NCBI GenBank assembly: GCA_013298445.1
Contig: JAAFHQ010000087.1
Location: 1 to 12,082, forward strand
Direction: 5' to 3'
DNA from: Chitinophagales bacterium
GTDB taxonomy: Bacteria > Bacteroidota > Bacteroidia > Chitinophagales > Saprospiraceae
Length of the DNA: 12,082 nucleotides
Shown here: positions 7,407-12,082 of the stretch, piece by piece
How the letters are laid out: every line of letters begins with the position of its first letter
How positions within the stretch are numbered: position 1 is the first letter of the stretch
The notes under the pieces: generated by a model
Databases searched by the model: none
What the model saw: the letters and a program-made list of their open reading frames with translations, nothing else
What the model was told of the DNA's origin: nothing
Program-made: the position numbers and the translations under genes

Positions 7407-9611
7407 TTATTGATTGATGGGGAGTTTGGAAATATTCAAACGGGTAAGGCTGATCACTTCGCCAGCTTCCGAAAACTCTTCGCGGTAGTCGTATTTGGGC
7501 AATTCGTTGAGGTAAAATCGTTTGCGACAAATGCGCTGACTGGTTTTGCCCGTTTCACATTTTTTGGTATTGTCCAGATAGCGGAAAGTAAAATGGTCAT
7601 CATCGCCATCACCATAGGCGTAATCAGGATTGGCATCTTTTTCAAATAGCGCAAAATAAATGTCGATATAGCTACCGTCGGCGGTACCAGGAGGGAAAAT
7701 GAATTTCACGCTGCTACCGGGTAAGATGGAATTGCCCTGGTTATCCAAATCAACACTTTGTTCACCGGGTAAATCCAGTAACATATTCTGGCCCCGTTCG
7801 GCGGGCACTTCGGTGTTGGTGCCTTGGTAAGCCATCGCCCAAACTTTGCCGTAGATGTCCAGGTCACCTCCTTCAGGGCCGCCTTTAAGCATCAGGCCAC
7901 TAAGTTCCACGGCAGCTCCAGCAGCTTTTACGGCGGGCGGGGTGCAGGTTTGTTTGATAAATTCGTCGGTGGCCGTGTTGTAACTCACGATCCAGTTGTC
8001 GCGGGTAGTGGCAATGGTGTAGCGGATGGGCTGGCAGTTGTGGTAATTGAGGCTACTTTCGATGCTTTGCACCCGGCTTTTTAAATCACTCAGGCTGTAT
8101 GCCGATACTACATCTCGGGATTGACCACCTACTACAAACATTTTAATGGTCATTTCCTGGTTCAATTCCCGACTCATCAGGTCCAGATCTACGTTTGCAC
8201 CTGCCACAAAAGCCTCTACTTTGACCTTGAGTTTGTTCGCAATTACCTCCAGCGATTCTTTGATTTCCACACTGGCCAGGATGCGTAAGCCGTAATCTGC
8301 TTTTTTCAAGTACACCAGATTGAGATCCTGATTGAGGGCATCGTCGGTAAAAAAGCCACCTTGGGGAGCATTCGCTTCGATGGTGAACATTATTTTACTG
8401 ATGTCTACCAACAAGTAAGTGCTTTTGGAGCTCTTTTGGAAGTTAAAAAGATTGTCGATGCTGTAAGTCAGGTAATGGGCACCTGCTCCAATTTGTAGTT
8501 GAAAATCGGCTTCGTTGTGCACCTCTTTGATGGTGGCATTGTAAGTCAGGTTGGTCTGTTTTTCCTTTTCACTTGAAAATTGACCGTACAGATTGGCAAT
8601 GGCCTGTTGGAGGTTATGTTTGAGGGGGTTTTGAACTTCCTGGATTACCGTTCCACCGGCAATCACATTTTTGACATCTGCAGAAAGCACCATGGGTTTT
8701 AAGGCCTCCGTTTGCCGTTTCCAGGAGCCACTTAGATAATCTATGATGTTGAATACTGAGCCGGGTACCACTTCACTTACCTGGGAAGCGATGTCTGCGG
8801 TCATAAAGGAGTTGTCGTCCAGGCTGATGCGAATTAGGGAAGATTCACAGTTGACCTCGGAGGAAGGTGCCGGTTTGTTGCTGATAATCCGAGCTTTATT
8901 ACTTTTGGCTCCGGCATTCGTAGCCAGAGGCGGGGCAATTTGGTAGCGGGAAGTCAGGGTAACACCATCCGCCGTCCGGCGCGTTTTTTCAAAGCTACGG
9001 GTTATTGCAGAGCCGACCTTTTCCAGTTGGTCTTTGTTCACCTTGAAAGCGGATTCAGCCAGTTCCAGGGTAAAAATGGCTCCTGCTCCGGCGTATTGAA
9101 CAACGGCAATGCCATTAGCAGCCTGGTCATTTCCACCATAGAGGTTCCAGTATTTTTGCGATTGTTCACAACGGATGTAAAATCCATTGTCTTTGGCGAT
9201 CAGGGAAAAATGCAAATTGGCCTGATTCACGTAATCCCACTGGATGATCGCGGTGTTATTGTCCTGCGATTGCCCGGCTACATTCAGGTAGCGGTTGCTG
9301 TGCATGGCCTTCAGGGTGAAGACATTGTTGCCGATGTTTTTGAGTTCAAACTTGTGGTTGGCGGCGTTTACAAAGTCCCATTGGATCAGAGCAGCGCCGT
9401 TGCGGGTGTCAATGCCCGCCACCCCCAGGTATTTGCCCGTATTGAGCACTTTGAGGTAATAAACCCCATCGGCGATGCTTTGTCGTTGAAGGATGGTGTT
9501 GGTCGTTCTGGGTACCTGGGTTTGGATTTTTACGGGTTGGGCATCCAGAAAGGTGTTGAGCGATAAGCACAGCAGTAGGCTTATCCAAAACTGAAAGCTT
9601 GGATTTCTCAT
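7407..9611 (-). CDS. Ricin-B lectin / cholesterol-dependent-cytolysin-like pore-forming protein
   Basis: This is a 734-residue protein with a signal peptide (hydrophobic 8-22, cleavage near A24). Residues 44-184 are a ricin-type beta-trefoil with three repeats marked by IQWDF (76-80), IQWDY (123-127) and VQYAG (170-174); the third has Y for W. Residues about 240-556 match the thiol-activated cytolysin core in order: VVPGSVF (281-287, the family's YPGAL site), NPLKHNLQQAI (328-338), two amphipathic stretches expected to become membrane hairpins (about 367-396 and 452-488), ADYGLRI (438-444, family VAYGR), the Gly-Gly pair 495-496, and PIRYT...DN (528-539). The cholesterol-recognising domain 4 with its undecapeptide is absent. 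Residues 560-734 form a different, beta-rich domain with an acidic GDGDDDHF loop (667-674). No T9SS domain was seen. I infer pore formation on membranes, targeted by sugars rather than cholesterol. Confidence 0.85.
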   Translation of the reverse strand: MRNPSFQFWISLLLCLSLNTFLDAQPVKIQTQVPRTTNTILQRQSIADGVYYLKVLNTGKYLGVAGIDTRNGAALIQWDFVNAANHKFELKNIGNNVFTLKAMHSNRYLNVAGQSQDNNTAIIQWDYVNQANLHFSLIAKDNGFYIRCEQSQKYWNLYGGNDQAANGIAVVQYAGAGAIFTLELAESAFKVNKDQLEKVGSAITRSFEKTRRTADGVTLTSRYQIAPPLATNAGAKSNKARIISNKPAPSSEVNCESSLIRISLDDNSFMTADIASQVSEVVPGSVFNIIDYLSGSWKRQTEALKPMVLSADVKNVIAGGTVIQEVQNPLKHNLQQAIANLYGQFSSEKEKQTNLTYNATIKEVHNEADFQLQIGAGAHYLTYSIDNLFNFQKSSKSTYLLVDISKIMFTIEANAPQGGFFTDDALNQDLNLVYLKKADYGLRILASVEIKESLEVIANKLKVKVEAFVAGANVDLDLMSRELNQEMTIKMFVVGGQSRDVVSAYSLSDLKSRVQSIESSLNYHNCQPIRYTIATTRDNWIVSYNTATDEFIKQTCTPPAVKAAGAAVELSGLMLKGGPEGGDLDIYGKVWAMAYQGTNTEVPAERGQNMLLDLPGEQSVDLDNQGNSILPGSSVKFIFPPGTADGSYIDIYFALFEKDANPDYAYGDGDDDHFTFRYLDNTKKCETGKTSQRICRKRFYLNELPKYDYREEFSEAGEVISLTRLNISKLPINQ

Positions 9612-9635
9612 GGTAGAATATATTGTTTAGGTGTT

Positions 9636-11267
9636 TTAAGGTTTTACAAAAAGGGCACTTTGACCGTAAAGATTGAGGATGTAGGTTCCAGCGGGCAGGT
9701 CAGCCATTGACCATTGCTGGGCAGTTTCACCGGAAGGGAGGTTCATACTTTTGCTTTTGATTACCTGGCCATTGGCGGACAGGATATGTAGGTTGGCATT
9801 GAGTTTTTGTTCAGCATTCAAGGCAAAATAGAGGGTTTCACCCTGGATGGGGTTTTGTTTGATGCGGAGTTGTAGGCCTGTTCTGGGAGCGGTGGTTTTC
9901 ACCCCTGAAGCAATGTTAAACTCATCCGCACCAATATCTGGGCTGTTGTCGCGCAAGCCAGCATCCACATCGTGGGTGATCATCGGGATGGGGATGGCTT
10001 TACCGATGCAGGGGCTACCCGTGACCAAATGGCCTTTGGCGTCAATTTTGGGATCTAGTTCCAGGCTTTTTTGATCCGTCCCGTTTTGGGATTTCCATTG
10101 AGCCAGGCTGAGGTCTTCCCAGGTGATGGCATCATTGATAAAAACAGGTTTCCCGCCATTGCGGAAATAGACATTGTTGTCGATGAGGTTGGTTTTGGAG
10201 CCAGCATTGTCCCGAATCCGGAACATGGGCAGGTTTTGGGTAGAAGTTTGTACAAAAAGGTTGTTCTGAATTTTGGCATTGATATTGCCTGGGCGGGCCG
10301 ATTTGGTGTCGCTCAGCCAGACATCACCAACGTTAAAAAAGAGGGTGGCCATCTCGTTTTGCCCCGCATTGACCACCGTATTGTGGTAAACCTGGGCATT
10401 TTTGGCCCCCCATAAGCCGATCCCAGCGTGCTTGGTGTTCATGATCAGGTTGTTGATCATGATGCCATCGAGATTTTCGTAATATTCGGGATTGGATTGG
10501 GTATCAAACCATTCTGCATCGGTGTAAAAGCCCAGGTAAATTCCTCCTTCCCCACAGTTGGTGATGGTGTTGCCTTCGATGCGGCAATTGCGGGCGCCAC
10601 CCTTGGCATAAATCCCAGTGGTAGCAATGTCGTGGATTTTACAGCCTTTGACCAGCATATCGGGAGCGTTGACATTGTCGATGCCTTCGGCGTTGAAGTC
10701 CAATTGAGCACCAGGGCCTTTGCCACTGTTGTAAATTTCGCAGTTGAGGATTTTGATGCCCTTGCAAGCGGGGGTGAGTTTGATGGCATCGCGGCCAGTA
10801 TCGTGAATGATGCAGTTGCGTACAGTGATGTTGCTGGTACCCCGGCGTTTAGAAAAGGGTACGGAATTGTCCCAGTCCCAATTGCTTTCAAATTTGAGGC
10901 CGTAATAGTAACCCCCCACAATTTCCAGACGTTCGAGGGTGCCACCGTCGGTTTCTGGTTCGTTGTACCAAAGGCAGGAACTGATGTCCTCCACATTGGT
11001 TACCGCGGTGATGATGGCCCATTCATTGGCGTAAGAGCGAATGGTCAGGTTGCTTTTGTTGATGCGAATTTCATTGGAAGTGTATTTGCCGCCGCGTAGT
11101 TCGATGGTGCTCCCCGGGGATGCGGCAGCAATCGCTTTGGTCAATGTTCTAAAGGGGGCAGCCAGTGTGCCAGGATTGTTGTCGTTGCCAGTCGTTGCCA
11201 CATAAAAAGTCGCGGCAGAGAGGGTCAAGGGTAAGGCAAAAAGCAAAAAAATCAGGATACGTTTCAT
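9636..11267 (-). CDS. Secreted right-handed parallel beta-helix protein with T9SS sorting domain
   Basis: This 543-residue protein has a signal peptide (K2-R3, hydrophobic 4-16, cleavage near 18). The mature protein opens with FYVATTGNDNNPGT and a TLTKAIAAASPGSTIELRGG segment (41-60), the typical start of DUF1565/pectate-lyase-like beta-helix proteins. Coils with the NCxIxDxG style of PbH1 repeats run from about 145 to 370 (NCIIHDTG 151-158, NCEIYNSG 175-182, GCKIHDI 208-214, GNTITNCG 232-239). Residues 469-543 are a type A T9SS sorting domain: NP and GETLYF (472-481), LHILSANGQVI (493-503) and LPAGTYILNLYG (524-535). It should therefore cross the outer membrane through T9SS and be released or anchored at the surface. 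Such helices bind or cleave polysaccharides; no lyase catalytic set could be assigned, so activity is open. It lies 24 bp upstream of the cytolysin gene. Confidence 0.87.
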   Translation of the reverse strand: MKRILIFLLFALPLTLSAATFYVATTGNDNNPGTLAAPFRTLTKAIAAASPGSTIELRGGKYTSNEIRINKSNLTIRSYANEWAIITAVTNVEDISSCLWYNEPETDGGTLERLEIVGGYYYGLKFESNWDWDNSVPFSKRRGTSNITVRNCIIHDTGRDAIKLTPACKGIKILNCEIYNSGKGPGAQLDFNAEGIDNVNAPDMLVKGCKIHDIATTGIYAKGGARNCRIEGNTITNCGEGGIYLGFYTDAEWFDTQSNPEYYENLDGIMINNLIMNTKHAGIGLWGAKNAQVYHNTVVNAGQNEMATLFFNVGDVWLSDTKSARPGNINAKIQNNLFVQTSTQNLPMFRIRDNAGSKTNLIDNNVYFRNGGKPVFINDAITWEDLSLAQWKSQNGTDQKSLELDPKIDAKGHLVTGSPCIGKAIPIPMITHDVDAGLRDNSPDIGADEFNIASGVKTTAPRTGLQLRIKQNPIQGETLYFALNAEQKLNANLHILSANGQVIKSKSMNLPSGETAQQWSMADLPAGTYILNLYGQSALFVKP

Positions 11268-11297
11268 GTTTAGGGATTAAGGTTACGGGTTAAATAC

Positions 11298-11836
11298 TTA
11301 TTGTTTTTCGTAAGTCGTTTCCACCCAAGCTTCTTTGTACGGATAAACCTCAATGTGTTTCGAAACGAGATAGATACGGGGCTTAGTAGCACCAGTCGGT
11401 TTTTCAAGACTGGAGATTTGTTGCCGCATTGAGCCGTCTTGATCTATCCAAACTTGGCCGGCATTGGCTTTGGTTCCAGCTGAAGTGAGTGTTAAAACGC
11501 CATCTTCAATATCTTTGGTTTCCAATTTTTTAACCTCCAATTTCCAGGTCCCCTTTTCAGATTCAGGTGTTCCGACCAAAACATGGCTGATAAAAGTACC
11601 ATCTGCAAAAAACTCGTAGGCAACTGTGCCTTCTTTCATGGTTGCGGTTTGTTTCTTTTCGCCTTTTCGTTGATGCCGAAGGAAGCACCACTTTTTAGCT
11701 TCCAATACCCGATTAAGGAGGTGAATTCTGGTTTAACCGGAGCGCTTGCATTGTCCTCTTTGCTGCACATGAAGGCAGAACTGAAGACAAAGCTGCAAGC
11801 CAATAGAAGCAGCAGTGCAGGAAATCGATTTTTCAT
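11298..11836 (-). pseudogene. Lipocalin-like lipoprotein split by a one-base frameshift
   Basis: Two overlapping minus-strand frames together make one protein. The first (ATG at 11836) gives a lipoprotein signal with Cys23 followed by SKEDN, then LIGYWKLKSG, the G-x-W opening of a lipocalin-like domain, and stops at 11636. The second frame (to 11298) continues with TVAYEFFADGTFISHV and GTWKLEVKKLETKD, which is the expected rest of that fold. The join lies near 11656-11667, where two runs of four A (minus strand) occur; one extra A in either run restores a 540-bp frame coding for 179 residues. It is either a true mutation or a homopolymer sequencing error. If intact, the product would be a lipid-anchored protein in the cell envelope. 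Cys23 is the preferred lipidation site over Cys15 because the charged residues after it match the Bacteroidota surface-export pattern. Gaps are 33 bp upstream and 30 bp downstream. Confidence 0.78.
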
Positions 11837-11869
11837 ATCTTATTAAAGGTTTAAGAGTTAAATGATGAT

Positions 11870-12082
11870 TCAAAACTTCAGCGGGTCACCCACAACTTTC
11901 ATGTCATGCGCAGCGAAAGGGTCTGTTCCAGCGGGCAGAGGCTTATTTCCACCAACTGCTCGGAAAAAATCTTCCATTTTACCAGCAGGTGTGAAAAAGA
12001 AGAGCAATTTTCCGGCGGCGGAAAGTTGGGCAAACGTATGAGGTACTGATCGGGGCAAAAAGATCATATCGCCTTAGATCGG
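11870..12082 (-). pseudogene. C-terminal part of a cupin-like protein, broken or cut at the right edge
   Basis: Reading leftward from the right edge, the frame gives GDMIFLPRSVPHTFAQ, then KLLFFFTPAGKMEDFFRAVG, and ends at 11870. The first piece is the second conserved cupin motif (G-D-x-x-x-x-P-x-x-x-P-H, with the metal-ligand His), and the FFFTPAG...DFF tail resembles quercetin-dioxygenase-like cupins. The first cupin motif should lie to the right. In the same frame, however, a TAA codon sits at 12074-12076, two codons before the ATG at 12067. Because the Gly-Asp before that Met belongs to the motif, the ATG is unlikely to be the true start. The gene is therefore broken by a stop or frameshift, or the last bases of the sequence are unreliable. 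It may be the promoter-proximal neighbour of the secreted-protein cluster. Confidence 0.55.

Larger units (their letters stand above)
5191..12067 (-). other. Probable operon of exported proteins
   Basis: Seven consecutive minus-strand genes are separated by 33, 30, 24, 3, 38 and 27 bp in transcription order. None of the gaps has room for a clear promoter plus terminator, so one transcript entering from the right edge is likely. Six of the seven begin with a signal peptide, lipoprotein signal or membrane anchor; the cupin N-terminus is not visible. The 3-bp gap between the cytolysin-like and PLL-like lectin genes is the tightest and suggests matched expression of these two. Confidence 0.7.

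Noticed and set aside
8940..9566. Plus-strand open frame of 208 codons
   Set aside because: It is antisense to the signal peptide and ricin domain of the cytolysin-like gene, and it has no family features.
10428..11099. Plus-strand open frame of 223 codons and an alternative minus frame nearby
   Set aside because: Both overlap the beta-helix gene, whose repeats, signal peptide and sorting domain are clear.
11656..11667. Programmed -1 ribosomal frameshift in the lipoprotein gene
   Set aside because: The two AAAAG sites do not form a good slippery heptamer (P-site re-pairing would be GAA to CGA or AAA to GAA), so a deletion or sequencing error is simpler.

Overview
The window looks like a chromosomal stretch from a member of the Bacteroidota, plausibly a Saprospiraceae-type bacterium; the phylum is well supported and the family is a guess. 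The evidence is a C-terminal type IX secretion (T9SS) sorting domain on one gene, a lipoprotein signal with charged residues just after the cysteine, A/T-rich start contexts without Shine-Dalgarno sequences, and moderate G+C. I saw no tRNA, rRNA, CRISPR array, transposase or phage gene.

Left part (1-5187): two large AAA+ ATPase genes are transcribed divergently from a 120-bp gap. The minus-strand gene (1-1797, its 3' end beyond the left edge) is a CbxX/CfqX (SpoVK-like) AAA+ protein with an N-terminal duplicated beta-rich module. The plus-strand gene (1918-5187) is a ClpB-like double-AAA protein. Its first ATPase site is dead, its second site is intact but has a shortened pore loop, and its roughly 300-residue C-terminal extension resembles the core of peptide chain release factor 2. 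The pair looks like one functional unit of unknown role.

Right part (5191-12082): everything is on the minus strand with gaps of 3 to 38 bp, so it is probably one operon read from right to left. In transcription order it holds the tail of a cupin-like protein (broken or cut at the right edge), a lipocalin-like lipoprotein broken by a one-base frameshift, a secreted parallel beta-helix protein with a T9SS domain, a secreted ricin-B lectin/cholesterol-dependent-cytolysin-like pore former with a replaced C-terminal domain, a secreted seven-bladed PLL-type lectin propeller, a small membrane-anchored GxW protein, and a small secreted lipocalin-like protein.

The likely theme of the operon is export of glycan-binding and membrane-attacking proteins. 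The pore former carries its own lectin domain, and a separate lectin propeller follows after only 3 bp. This may be an undescribed glycan-targeted toxin cassette for predation, competition or host interaction; the target is not visible in the sequence. The two ATPase genes converge on the operon's last gene with 3 bp between stop codons, and nothing visible ties them to it functionally.
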